Source of the DNA: Pararhodobacter sp.
GTDB lineage: Bacteria > Pseudomonadota > Alphaproteobacteria > Rhodobacterales > Rhodobacteraceae
DNA length: 34,312 nucleotides
Direction: 5' to 3'
Assembly: GCA_020832665.1 (NCBI GenBank)
Contig: JAFIEG010000042.1
Span: 1-34,312, forward strand
In this document: positions 1 to 7,732 of the stretch, in pieces
Position numbering within the stretch: the stretch's first letter is position 1
Layout: each line of letters begins with the position of its first letter
Translations under genes and position numbers: made by a program
Notes under the pieces: generated by a model
Told to the model about the DNA's origin: nothing
Database searches by the model: none
The model's input: only the letters and a program-made list of their open reading frames with translations

Positions 1-168
1 ACAAACACAAAATGGGAATCCCCTTTCGATTCAGAGAAAGGCTGAGCCGCTCTAGGTTGGGCAAACTGCCCATCTTCCGCCCGCAGCTGGCCCGATCGGC
101 CCGGCCTGAACGCCCTCGCAGGCCCCTGCCCCGGCAATCACCCGAGCCTTGCCTCGCTGCGGAATGCC
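1..168. other. Left edge, no gene recognised
   Basis: This is the stretch downstream of the alanine racemase stop. No convincing coding frame is seen: a 69-codon frame on the plus strand starting at 12 has an Arg/Pro-rich, shadow-like composition. A short perfect hairpin (TGGGCA-AAC-TGCCCA, 58-72) lies about 100 bp past the alr stop but has no T-tract, so a terminator role is weak. The first ~50 bases are less GC-rich than the rest, as expected of intergenic DNA. Confidence 0.5.
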
Positions 169-1212
169 TCAGCCACCCTGCCCGCGATATTCGCGCCGGT
201 AACGCGGGCCCAGGCTGGTGAGGATTTCATAACCGATGGTGCCAGCCGCATCGGCCAGCGCATCGATGCCCTGATGCGGGCCCAAGAGGGTCAGCGCTTC
301 GGGCGTCTCGGGCAAATCGGTGACATCGGCGGTGACCAGATCCATCGACACCCGCCCCACCACCGGGCATGGCCGATCGCCGGCCCAAAGCGTGGTGCGG
401 TTCGACAGCGCCCGGTGGATGCCATCGGCATAGCCCGCCGCCACCGTGGCGATGCGCCTTGGCACTCGCGCCGTCCAGCTGCAGCCATAGCCCACCGTCT
501 CGCCGGCGCTCACCTCGCGGGTCTGGATCACCGGCAGATCGAGCCGCACCACCGGCTGCGCTTCGGTAAAGGGCGCGCCGCCATAGAGCCCGATTCCGGG
601 GCGGGTCAGGTCGAAATGCCATTCGGGGCCGAAGAGGATGCCGCCGGTGGCCGCCAGCGAGCGCGGCGCGGCGCAACCCTCGGTCATGGCGCGAAAGCAG
701 GCAAGCTGCTGCGCGTTCATGGCATGGCCTTGCTCGTCGGCACAGGCCAGATGCGACATGATCAGCGCCGGGCCGGCGGCCATCGCCTGCGCGCGCAGCG
801 CCGCCCAATCGGCGGGCTCCATTCCCAGCCGGTTCATGCCGCTGTCGAGCTGGATGCCGAAGGCGTGGCCGGGCAGCGCCTGGAAATGGCGCGTGAACTG
901 CGCCGGGTCATTGAGAAGAGGAATGAGCGCATGATCGCGGATCAGCGGCGCGTCGCCTGCCATATGACCGGAATAGACGAAGATATCGACCCCCGCGCCC
1001 AGTATCTTGCGCAGCGCCACACCCTCTTCGGCCAGCGCCAGGAAGAAGCGCCGCGCCCCGGCACGGGCCAGCGCCGGGCCCAGCTTTGCCGCGCCCAGCC
1101 CATAGGCATCGGCCTTGATGGTGGCGCCAGTCTCGGCGCGCGAGCGCGCCGCGAGTTGCCGCCAGTTGGCAACCACGGCGTCGATATCGATGATCAGCGA
1201 TGCGGCACTCAT
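169..1212 (-). CDS. alr: Alanine racemase
   Basis: Predicted PLP-dependent fold-type III racemase of 347 residues, interconverting L- and D-alanine in the cytoplasm and so supplying D-Ala for peptidoglycan. The PLP-lysine motif [10 protein letters not shown] is near the N-terminus (Lys33). The second catalytic base is seen as Tyr261 in [10 protein letters not shown], and the family motifs [10 protein letters not shown] and GRVSMDL are present. Length is normal for the family, slightly short. The frame extends ten codons further upstream, but [11 protein letters not shown] matches usual family N-termini, so the ATG at 1212 was chosen. It is the last gene of the leftward series, separated from the DUF1007 gene by 315 bp, so it probably has its own promoter. 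Whether it is biosynthetic or catabolic (dadX-like) cannot be told; no D-amino acid dehydrogenase is adjacent. Confidence 0.93.
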   Translation of the reverse strand: MSAASLIIDIDAVVANWRQLAARSRAETGATIKADAYGLGAAKLGPALARAGARRFFLALAEEGVALRKILGAGVDIFVYSGHMAGDAPLIRDHALIPLLNDPAQFTRHFQALPGHAFGIQLDSGMNRLGMEPADWAALRAQAMAAGPALIMSHLACADEQGHAMNAQQLACFRAMTEGCAAPRSLAATGGILFGPEWHFDLTRPGIGLYGGAPFTEAQPVVRLDLPVIQTREVSAGETVGYGCSWTARVPRRIATVAAGYADGIHRALSNRTTLWAGDRPCPVVGRVSMDLVTADVTDLPETPEALTLLGPHQGIDALADAAGTIGYEILTSLGPRYRREYRGQGG

Positions 1213-1293
1213 GCGCGCCTTTGGCCACCGCCTTGCGCCCAAGTCAAGCCGCTTTCGCGCCGCCCCAATTTTGCCGGCTTTGCATGCGAATCA

Positions 1294-1308
1294 TTAACGA
1301 AAGGTTAA
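1294..1308. promoter_or_regulatory. TTAAC-N5-GTTAA inverted repeat between alr and a small ORF
   Basis: A perfect 5-bp inverted repeat (TTAAC GAAAG GTTAA) lies in a locally AT-richer patch between the divergent alr start and the start of a small plus-strand ORF at 1349. It could be an operator or part of a promoter for either. No clear -35/-10 pair could be assigned. Function is inference from position only. Confidence 0.25.
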
Positions 1309-1348
1309 CCCGTGCCTCTACCCGATTGCGTGAAACTGGAGCAGACCC

Positions 1349-1513
1349 ATGACCCCCGAATCGAACCGCAATACCATTGCAACCCGGACGCCCTTGCGGG
1401 AAGGATCGCGCCACGCCGCCGCCTTGCTGCGCCGCCCGCGCTGCGGGCGCCAGATGCCGTGCAATTCAGCGCCGCTTCTGCGCCCGCAATTTGCCGATTG
1501 GGCGCTGATCTGA
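1349..1513 (+). CDS. Small ORF, 54 aa, hypothetical
   Basis: An ATG-to-TGA frame of 54 codons begins MTPESNRNTIATRTPLREG and is preceded by a possible ribosome site (CTGGAG, about 8 bases upstream). It is divergent from alr and ends 14 bp before the stop of the convergent DUF1007 gene. The product is Arg/Ala/Leu-rich with two cysteines, without a membrane segment or signal peptide. It resembles no family I recognise. Most third positions are G or C, as in neighbouring genes, but in this GC-rich DNA that is weak evidence. It otherwise fills a 315-bp gap. It may be a real small protein, a decayed gene or a chance frame. Confidence 0.35.
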   Translation: MTPESNRNTIATRTPLREGSRHAAALLRRPRCGRQMPCNSAPLLRPQFADWALI

Positions 1514-1527
1514 GGCCGGTGGCCGGT

Positions 1528-2295
1528 TCAGCCCCCGGTCGCCCCCGTCGAGCCCTCTTGCGCCGGGCTGCATTCCAGCCGCAACTCGTCGGCGAATTCG
1601 CGCCCGACGGCGGGAAAATTCGCCTCGATATCCTGCACCCCGCCGGCATACAGCTCGTCGATGGCGGCGTCGAGTTGCTCGCGCGCGGCGTCGAGATCGG
1701 CGCCAAACAGACGCGTGCGGCAATTGCTGCGCCCCTCGATGCGCGCATAATCGGCGATGGTGTAGGCGATATAGTATTCCGGGTCATAGACGCGGATCAC
1801 CAGTTGCCCGGCATCGGGGTCGGCGGGCTCGGCCACCCGCCGGACATGACGCGACACGATCTGCCCGTCATCGAGCCAGGCGTGACCTTCTTCGGGCGGT
1901 AAAAGCGCGATCGCTTCGCCGTTCAGCTCTGGCCACAGATCGCCCTCATAACCCGGTTGCCAGTTCATGTCGAAACCGGAAAGGATCTCTGCTTCCTCGG
2001 GGCCAAGCGTTTCGGCGGCGGGGTCGAGACCGAGATCGGCCAGGATCAGCATCGAGGTGAAGGCATCATAGTGCCATTCCACGCCAAAGGCTTCCAGCGC
2101 GCCGGCCTCGTCGAAATGCAGCGTCAGCCTTGCATCGATGAATTCATGCGGATGCGCGCGCGCCGGTGCCGGCGAGAGGGCGGCGGCAAGGGCAATGAGC
2201 AGAACCAAAAGCGCGGGCCAGGCGATGGGGCCGCCAGCATGGCGAGGGGGTGCGTTGCATGGCGGTTGCGTCATGAGGGCTGTTGCGGCTTTCAT
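1528..2295 (-). CDS. DUF1007 family exported protein
   Basis: A 255-residue protein with an N-terminal signal peptide: a hydrophobic stretch at about 24-40, then Pro/Ala-rich PAPARA before HPHEFID. The mature protein begins with that His-rich motif, the hallmark of DUF1007 periplasmic proteins, followed by a conserved-looking segment with VEWHYDAFTS. DUF1007 proteins are often encoded beside NicO/RcnA-type nickel/cobalt permeases and may handle metal ions, but their function is not established. No such permease gene is visible here; the upstream neighbour is the TRAP permease 229 bp away, past a strong hairpin, so the gene looks independent. Start uncertain: an in-frame ATG seven codons downstream (2274) is also possible. 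Neither has a good Shine-Dalgarno sequence. Confidence 0.8.
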   Translation of the reverse strand: MKAATALMTQPPCNAPPRHAGGPIAWPALLVLLIALAAALSPAPARAHPHEFIDARLTLHFDEAGALEAFGVEWHYDAFTSMLILADLGLDPAAETLGPEEAEILSGFDMNWQPGYEGDLWPELNGEAIALLPPEEGHAWLDDGQIVSRHVRRVAEPADPDAGQLVIRVYDPEYYIAYTIADYARIEGRSNCRTRLFGADLDAAREQLDAAIDELYAGGVQDIEANFPAVGREFADELRLECSPAQEGSTGATGG

Positions 2296-2446
2296 CGCCG
2301 GATATCAGCTCCGGTTGATGGCATCGGTTGTAGCACGGGCAGGCATGGCCGCACACTTGTCCGGGCGCGTTGCGCGGATTCCCCATTACAGATAGGCTCT
2401 AGCGCCGCCGCAAGCAAGCAAACGAATGCGCGAGGCTGGGAGACCA

Positions 2447-2489
2447 GGCGCGTCGACGCGCCTTGCCACGGCCCTTGGAAGGGCCGTGG
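2447..2489 (-). terminator. Palindrome plus strong hairpin after TRAP permease
   Basis: Two adjacent dyads lie just past the TRAP permease stop (2525, leftward transcription). First reached is a perfect 11-bp stem, CCACGGCCCTT / AAGGGCCGTGG (2466-2476 and 2479-2489), with a 2-nt spacer. Then comes a perfect 16-bp palindrome GGCGCGTCGACGCGCC (2447-2462). There is no T-run, so termination may be Rho-assisted, or the structure may protect the 3' end. It separates the TRAP operon from the DUF1007 gene. Confidence 0.55.
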
Positions 2490-2524
2490 TTGCGCCAGGC
2501 GGCGGCGCGCGCGCCCTTGCGGGC

Positions 2525-4990
2525 TCAATCCAGCCCGCGCGCGGCGTTCTTGGGCGTCAGGAAGCCCTTTTGCAGCACGAAGACCAGCGCCGCCACGCTC
2601 AGCCCGATGATGTCGGACATCCAGCCGCCGGCGATCATGCCCAGCGCGCCGGCGAGCGTGATGGCGCGCAACACCAGGCCCAGCCGGCCGAACAGCCAGC
2701 CCTGCACCGCCGAGGCCAGCAGGTAGATGCCCAGGCAGGCGGTGACGAAGACATGCAGGATCTCGTGCCAGGCGCCCTGCATCAAGAGCGCGTGGCTGTA
2801 GAAGAACATGAAGGGCACCACAAAGGCCGCCAGCCCGATCTTGAAGCTTTCCACCGAAGTCTTCATCGGGTCCGATTGCGCGATCGCCGCGCCGGCATAG
2901 GCGGCCAGCGCCACCGGCGGCGTGATCGCCGACATCACCGCGTAGTAGAAGATGAAGAAATGCGCCACCAGCGGCTCGATCCCCATGCGGATCAGCCCCG
3001 GCGCCATCACCGAGGCCGCCACCGCATAGGCCGCCGTGGTGGGCATACCCATGCCCAGGATGATGGCCACGATCATGGCAAAGAACAGCGCCAGTATCTG
3101 GCTTTGGCCGGCGATTGCCATCAGGATGCCCGACAGCCGCGTGCCCACCCCGGTGATGGCGATCACGCCCACGATGACCCCGGCGGCAGCACAGACCGCT
3201 ACCAGTTGCAGCGACATGCGCGCGGCGATCTCGAAGGCGTAGGGGATCATGCGGAAATGCTCGATGGTCTTGGCGATGGCCGCCGCGCGGCGCCCGTCGC
3301 CGCGCCCGGCGAGCCACAGCCCGGCCAGCGACAGCGCGCAAACGGCGAACGCCCCCACCAGCCGCATGCCGCCATCATCGCCCCAGCCATGCATGAGGAT
3401 CTGCGCGCCGACGACGATGGGCGCCAGCGCCAGCAGTGCCAGCAACAGCCCGACCAGATGGTTGAGCCAGCCCTCTTCGCGGCCTTCGATGAACAGGCGT
3501 AGCCAGGCGACGGCAAAGGCCGCTCCCATCGCCACTGTGCCGGCGCGAATCACCGAATAGCCGACATAGAGCGCGCCAATCAGCATGACGATGGGAATGA
3601 ACAGATAAGCCTGTTTCGCCATCGCGCGGAACTTGGGCAACTGGCTGCGCGGCAGCCCGGCCATGCCGTTCCTCAGCGCCTCCTTGTCGACCATGAAATA
3701 GACCGAGATGAAGTAGAGCACTGCCGGGATGATCGCGGCGATGACGATCTCGCGGTACTGTATGCCGGTGATCTCGGCCATGATGAAGGCGCCGGCGCCC
3801 ATGATCGGCGGCAGGATCTGCCCGCCCGAGCTGGCCGCGGCCTCGATCGAGGCGGCGGTCTGGGGCTTGTAACCCACCTTCTTCATCAGCGGGATGGTCA
3901 GCGAGCCGGTGGAAACCACATTGCCCGCCGAGGTGCCGTTGATCGTGCCCATCAGCCCCGAGCCGAAGATCGCCACCTTGGCCGGCCCGCCGCGCGCCCC
4001 GCCGGCGGCGGCGAAGGCGAAATTGACGAAATACTCGCCCACGCGGCTGGCCTGCAGGAAGGCTGCGAAGGTGATGAACAGGATGATATAGGTCGATGAA
4101 ACCGCCGTTGTCGGGCCCAGCACGCCGATATCGGTATAGATGCGCGCGAAAAAGCGCTCGGGCGCATAGCCGCGATGTTCCAGAAAGCCGGGCAGATACG
4201 GGCCGGCGAAGCCATAGGCGACGAACAACGCGACGATGATCACCAGCGCCAGCCCCGCCAGCCGGCGCGTGAGTTCCAGGATCAGCGTGATGCCGACGAT
4301 GGCCGCCCACATATCGACGACATGCGGAAAGACGCCGGCGCGATTGCGCAGGAACTCGGCATGGGCGATGATGTAGATGCCCACCGCCAGCGCCGCCAGC
4401 GCCAGCAGCACATCGGCCAGCGCGATCTGGTTGCGGTCGCGGCCCGGATAGCGCCAGCTTGCCAGCAGCGCGATGGCCGTGCCCGCCGCCAGCGGCCAGC
4501 CGAAGCTGCGCAGATACATGTCGGCGGGCGAGCCCATCCGGATGCGCGCATCGCCGAGCACGGCAATGACGATCTGCCCCAGCGCGGTGCCGATACCCAG
4601 CGCCGCCAGCGCCAGCAGCACCCATTCCAGCGGCGTGCGCCCGGCCACGGGGCGGGCTTCGGCAAAGGGGGTGGCGGAAAAGATCAGAAAGCCCAGGATC
4701 AGCCCGCCGGTGACATGGGCCAGACGGTAGGTCCAGGTTTCCAGCGGGTAGACATTCATCACCCCCAGGTGAAAGGCGGTGAAGGCGATGCACAGCCCCG
4801 CCAGCATCATGCCCAGCCGGCCCGGCGGGGTGCGCTGGTTCGACAGCACGATCTCGCGGTCGACACCACGGGCGAGATCGCCCTTGGCGACATTCTCGGC
4901 CAGCTTGGCCTCGTCGATCGCGCCCGGCTGCCTGGTGCCCTCGGGCTTGTCGCCGGTCTCTTGCGCCCCGCTCTTTTCATTGGCGGTCAT
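2525..4990 (-). CDS. TRAP transporter permease, fused small and large membrane subunits (TAXI type)
   Basis: An 821-residue polytopic inner-membrane protein. The N-terminal ~45 residues are hydrophilic. Membrane segments at about 60-270 correspond to the DctQ-like part and those at about 280-810 to the DctM-like transport domain, the '4TM/12TM fusion' architecture typical of TAXI-type TRAP systems. Recognisable large-subunit stretches include GSGLMGTINGTSAGNVVSTG and SGGQILPPIMGAGAFIMAE. It would carry out Na+-coupled uptake of an organic anion delivered by the binding protein encoded just upstream. ATG at 4990 has a good ribosome site (GGGAGAAG). The 183-bp gap from the binding-protein gene holds a terminator-like hairpin and a direct repeat. 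Substrate unknown; TAXI systems are mostly uncharacterised, with glutamate/glutamine or 2-oxoglutarate proposed for some members. Confidence 0.93.
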   Translation of the reverse strand: MTANEKSGAQETGDKPEGTRQPGAIDEAKLAENVAKGDLARGVDREIVLSNQRTPPGRLGMMLAGLCIAFTAFHLGVMNVYPLETWTYRLAHVTGGLILGFLIFSATPFAEARPVAGRTPLEWVLLALAALGIGTALGQIVIAVLGDARIRMGSPADMYLRSFGWPLAAGTAIALLASWRYPGRDRNQIALADVLLALAALAVGIYIIAHAEFLRNRAGVFPHVVDMWAAIVGITLILELTRRLAGLALVIIVALFVAYGFAGPYLPGFLEHRGYAPERFFARIYTDIGVLGPTTAVSSTYIILFITFAAFLQASRVGEYFVNFAFAAAGGARGGPAKVAIFGSGLMGTINGTSAGNVVSTGSLTIPLMKKVGYKPQTAASIEAAASSGGQILPPIMGAGAFIMAEITGIQYREIVIAAIIPAVLYFISVYFMVDKEALRNGMAGLPRSQLPKFRAMAKQAYLFIPIVMLIGALYVGYSVIRAGTVAMGAAFAVAWLRLFIEGREEGWLNHLVGLLLALLALAPIVVGAQILMHGWGDDGGMRLVGAFAVCALSLAGLWLAGRGDGRRAAAIAKTIEHFRMIPYAFEIAARMSLQLVAVCAAAGVIVGVIAITGVGTRLSGILMAIAGQSQILALFFAMIVAIILGMGMPTTAAYAVAASVMAPGLIRMGIEPLVAHFFIFYYAVMSAITPPVALAAYAGAAIAQSDPMKTSVESFKIGLAAFVVPFMFFYSHALLMQGAWHEILHVFVTACLGIYLLASAVQGWLFGRLGLVLRAITLAGALGMIAGGWMSDIIGLSVAALVFVLQKGFLTPKNAARGLD

Positions 4991-5060
4991 CGTCTTCTCC
5001 CTGCCGGTTCTTCGGTCCTGGCATGCGCCGTTTTCCCGGCGCTTTCGTCTGGCATATGTG

Positions 5061-5084
5061 CAAATGACGTATTTTCAAATGACG
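5061..5084. repeat. CAAATGACG direct repeat, 15-bp period
   Basis: Two exact copies of CAAATGACG (5061-5069 and 5076-5084) are separated by TATTTT in an AT-rich patch upstream of the TRAP permease start. They lie between the attenuator-like hairpin and the gene, where a regulator or a secondary promoter could act. The 15-bp period is not an integral number of helical turns, so side-by-side binding on one face is not obvious. Confidence 0.4.
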
Positions 5085-5122
5085 AAATCAACCCAGCACG
5101 CACTCGGGACAAGCGTGCATAG

Positions 5123-5145
5123 CAAAAGGCCACACGGGGCGGCCT
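5123..5145 (-). terminator. Attenuator-like stem-loop between binding-protein and permease genes
   Basis: Read leftward, the transcript forms AGGCCGC-CCCGT-GTGGCCT followed by TTTG (plus-strand arms 5127-5133 and 5139-5145, T-tract at 5124-5127). The 7-bp stem contains one G-U pair and the loop is 5 nt. This resembles an intrinsic terminator 28 bp past the TAXI stop. Partial read-through would give more binding protein than permease, as expected for periplasmic-receptor systems. Confidence 0.6.
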
Positions 5146-5173
5146 CTTGCATTCGCGATTTCCTGCCTTGCGA

Positions 5174-6148
5174 TCAGCCGCGCAGATCGGGGTCGATCTC
5201 GAAGCCGTTTTCCTCGAACCAGCGCACCGCGCCGGGGTGGAAGGGCAGGAAGCTGTTGTTGACGTAGTTTTCCGGCAGCGTGGCCGCAGCGGCGGCGTGA
5301 ATCTGCATCATCCGCTCGTTGTTTTCCATCACCAGGCCGGTGATCGCATAGGCCAGGCTCTCGGGCATGTCGGCATGCGCGACGGCGAAGTTCCACATCG
5401 CCACCGATGCCTCGTCCTCGTCCTGCACAGTGTAGGTGCCCGCCGGGATGGTGAAGGGCGAAACCTCGGGGAAAGCTTCCAGAACCGCGGCGTGCTCTTC
5501 CTCGTTGAAGGCGAAAGTGCAGGCATTCGCCTCGGCGGCCAGTTGCGAGAAGGCCGCGATGGGCAGGCCGGCGGCAAAGACAAAGGCGTCGATCAGCCCG
5601 TCCTGCAACTGGCTGGCGGCATCGGCCGCGCCGGCGAAGGAGACATTGGCATCGACCTCCAGAGCATCGAGTATGCGCGGCCAGTAGGTGCCGGGCGTGC
5701 CACCCGCCGGGCCGACGCTGACGCGCTTGCCGGCCAGGTCACCTACGCTGGAGATGTTCTGGCTGCACAGCGCGATGCCCTGGAAGGGCGTCTCGTACAT
5801 CGGGAACAGGGCGCGCACATCGGTGTGCTCCAGCCCCGGGGCCAGCTCGCTTTCGCCGATCCAGGCCTCATACATCGGGCCCAGGGTAACGAGGCCGATG
5901 TCATGTTCGCCCATCTGCACCAGCGTCACGTTCTGCACCGGGCCACCGGTCACCTCGCCCGAGGCGCCGAGGTTCAGCTCTTCGGCCAGGAACGAGGCCA
6001 TCCCGTTGCCATAGACGAAATACACCCCGCCCTGGCTGGCGGTGCCGACGGTGAGCGACGATGGCCAGCCGTCGCGGTCTTCGGCCAGTGCCGGCGCGGC
6101 GATGATGAGCGCGCTCGTGGCGAGCGCGGTAAGTTTGGTCATGCGCAT
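5174..6148 (-). CDS. TAXI family TRAP transporter solute-binding protein
   Basis: A 324-residue periplasmic receptor. The signal peptide runs about 1-22 (TALATSALIIAAPALA then EDRDG). The start of the mature domain, LTVGTASQGGVYFVYGNGMA, is the characteristic TAXI N-lobe, followed by TGGPVQNVTLVQMGEHDIG and VGPAGGTPGTYWPRIL, typical ligand-pocket regions. It should capture an anionic solute and hand it to the fused permease encoded next. ATG at 6148 has a strong ribosome site (GGGAGGA); a second ATG two codons on is less well spaced. It lies 210 bp downstream of the dctD-like gene in the same orientation, so it may have its own regulated promoter. The mature protein is acidic. Ligand not predictable. 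Confidence 0.92.
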   Translation of the reverse strand: MRMTKLTALATSALIIAAPALAEDRDGWPSSLTVGTASQGGVYFVYGNGMASFLAEELNLGASGEVTGGPVQNVTLVQMGEHDIGLVTLGPMYEAWIGESELAPGLEHTDVRALFPMYETPFQGIALCSQNISSVGDLAGKRVSVGPAGGTPGTYWPRILDALEVDANVSFAGAADAASQLQDGLIDAFVFAAGLPIAAFSQLAAEANACTFAFNEEEHAAVLEAFPEVSPFTIPAGTYTVQDEDEASVAMWNFAVAHADMPESLAYAITGLVMENNERMMQIHAAAAATLPENYVNNSFLPFHPGAVRWFEENGFEIDPDLRG

Positions 6149-6358
6149 GATGTCCTCCCATGGACTTTGCTGCGTTTACAGGCAAGCCGGCACCGCTTCC
6201 TCATGCTGCGCCGGACCCATGCGCCATCAGGCAGGGTGCGGAGCACGAATTCAAGCCCACTGCGCGTGGATGCGGCGGATTGGCGCGCGCCGGCGCCGCC
6301 CAGTTGTTACGAAACCCACACATTTGGCGCCGGGAGGGGTGGATTTCCACACACCCTG

Positions 6359-7732
6359 TCAGCCGCGCCGGTATTCGGCCTTGTCGATGCGGTGTTTCAC
6401 CATCTTCTCATACAGCGTCTTGCGCGACAGGCCGAGCGATTCATAGACCGGCCTGAGCGCGCCGCCATGGGCAATCAGCGCGCGCACGATCTGCTCGCGC
6501 TCGAAAGCGGCAACACGCTCGGCCAGCCGGCCGCCGCGGGCGCTTTCGGCGCCATTGCCGCCGGCACCGGCGATATTGGCATCGGCGCCGATGCCCAGCG
6601 CGAAACGCTCGGCGGCGTTGCGCAGCTCGCGCACATTGCCCGGCCAGTCGCGCGCCATCAGCTCGTCGAGCAGCGCCGGCGGCGGCGCCAGCGGCTCAAC
6701 CCGGTGGCGCTGCGCGGCCTCGGCCAGCAGCCGGGTGAAAAGCAACGGGATATCCTCGCGCCGCGCCGCCAGCGAGGGCACCTGCAGCGACACCACATTG
6801 AGCCGGTAGAACAGATCGGCGCGAAAGCGCCCGGCCTCGACCTCTTCCTGCAGCGGGCTGCGCGAGGTGGCGATGAAGCGCAGATCGAGCGGGCGCGGCT
6901 CGTTCGCGCCCAGCGGGGTGACGCTTCGTTCCTGGATCACGCGCAAGAGCTTGCCTTGCAGCGTCGGCGGCATCGAGCCGATATCGTCGAGCAGCACGGT
7001 GCCGCCACGCGCATGCTCGAAACGCCCGTAGCGCGCGCGCAGCGCGCCGGGAAAGGCGCCGGCCTCATGACCGAACAGCTCGCTCTCGATCTGGGTCTCG
7101 GGCAGCGCGGCGCAGTCGATGGCGATGAAGGGCCGGCCCGCGCGCGGCGACAGGTCGTGCAAGGCGCGGGCTACGATTTCCTTGCCGGTGCCGGTCTCGC
7201 CGGTGATCAGCACATCGGTCTCCGAGGGCCCGATGGTGCGCATGCGCCGGCGCAGATCGATCATCGCGTTCGAGCGCCCGACAAGGCGGTGTTCAAGATC
7301 GTCGCGCTGCCCGGCGGCGGCGCGCAGCAGGCGGTTTTCCAGAACCAGCCGGCGATAGGCGAGCGCGCGCGCGGCGGTCTCGGCCAGTTGCGGGCCCGAA
7401 AAGGGTTTCTCGATGAAATCATGCGCCCCTTCGCGCATCGCCCGCACCGCCAGCTGCACATCGCCATGCCCGGTGATCAGGATCACCGGTATCTCGCGGT
7501 CGATGGCGTGGATCAGGTTCATCAGGCTGATGCCGTCCAGCGCGGGCATGCGGATATCGGTGATGACAATGCCGGCAAAGGCGCTGCCTACAAGCGCGGG
7601 CGCATCCTCGGGGCGTTCGAGCGCGGTGACGCCAAAACCGGCCAGTTCGAGCGTCTGCGCGGTGGACAGGCGCAGATCCTCGTCATCATCGATCAGCAGG
7701 ATGCGCCCGCTGCCGCCCTCTCCCGCGCTCAT
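6359..7732 (-). CDS. dctD: DctD-like NtrC-family response regulator with GAFPGA motif
   Basis: A 457-residue cytoplasmic regulator. Receiver domain at about 10-125: acidic pocket DDDED at 15-19, phospho-acceptor Asp59 in VITDIRMP, Lys109 in IEKPF. AAA+ domain at about 145-385: Walker A GETGTGKE, Walker B-like VLLDDIG, arginine-finger region FRADLFYRLNV. C-terminal Fis-type helix-turn-helix: LGLSRKTLYEKMVKH. It overlaps the sensor kinase gene by 4 bp (ATGA), so they form a two-component pair probably controlling the TAXI-TRAP genes downstream. Odd: the sigma-54 contact loop, normally GAFTGA, reads GAFPGA at residues 225-230 (codons 7043-7060), and the Walker B Glu is Asp. Such substitutions are known in some NtrC-family proteins that act without sigma-54. 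The symbol marks family resemblance, not proven C4-dicarboxylate control. Confidence 0.88.
   Translation of the reverse strand: MSAGEGGSGRILLIDDDEDLRLSTAQTLELAGFGVTALERPEDAPALVGSAFAGIVITDIRMPALDGISLMNLIHAIDREIPVILITGHGDVQLAVRAMREGAHDFIEKPFSGPQLAETAARALAYRRLVLENRLLRAAAGQRDDLEHRLVGRSNAMIDLRRRMRTIGPSETDVLITGETGTGKEIVARALHDLSPRAGRPFIAIDCAALPETQIESELFGHEAGAFPGALRARYGRFEHARGGTVLLDDIGSMPPTLQGKLLRVIQERSVTPLGANEPRPLDLRFIATSRSPLQEEVEAGRFRADLFYRLNVVSLQVPSLAARREDIPLLFTRLLAEAAQRHRVEPLAPPPALLDELMARDWPGNVRELRNAAERFALGIGADANIAGAGGNGAESARGGRLAERVAAFEREQIVRALIAHGGALRPVYESLGLSRKTLYEKMVKHRIDKAEYRRG

Noticed and set aside
12-221. A 69-codon plus-strand frame at the left edge
   Set aside because: Arg/Pro-rich, overlaps the end of alr, no ribosome site and no recognisable motif.
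6200-6220. GG-N10-GC pair resembling a sigma-54 promoter before the TAXI gene
   Set aside because: Only the invariant GG/GC dinucleotides and a few other bases match; the -24 and -12 consensus is otherwise absent, so it is expected by chance in GC-rich DNA.
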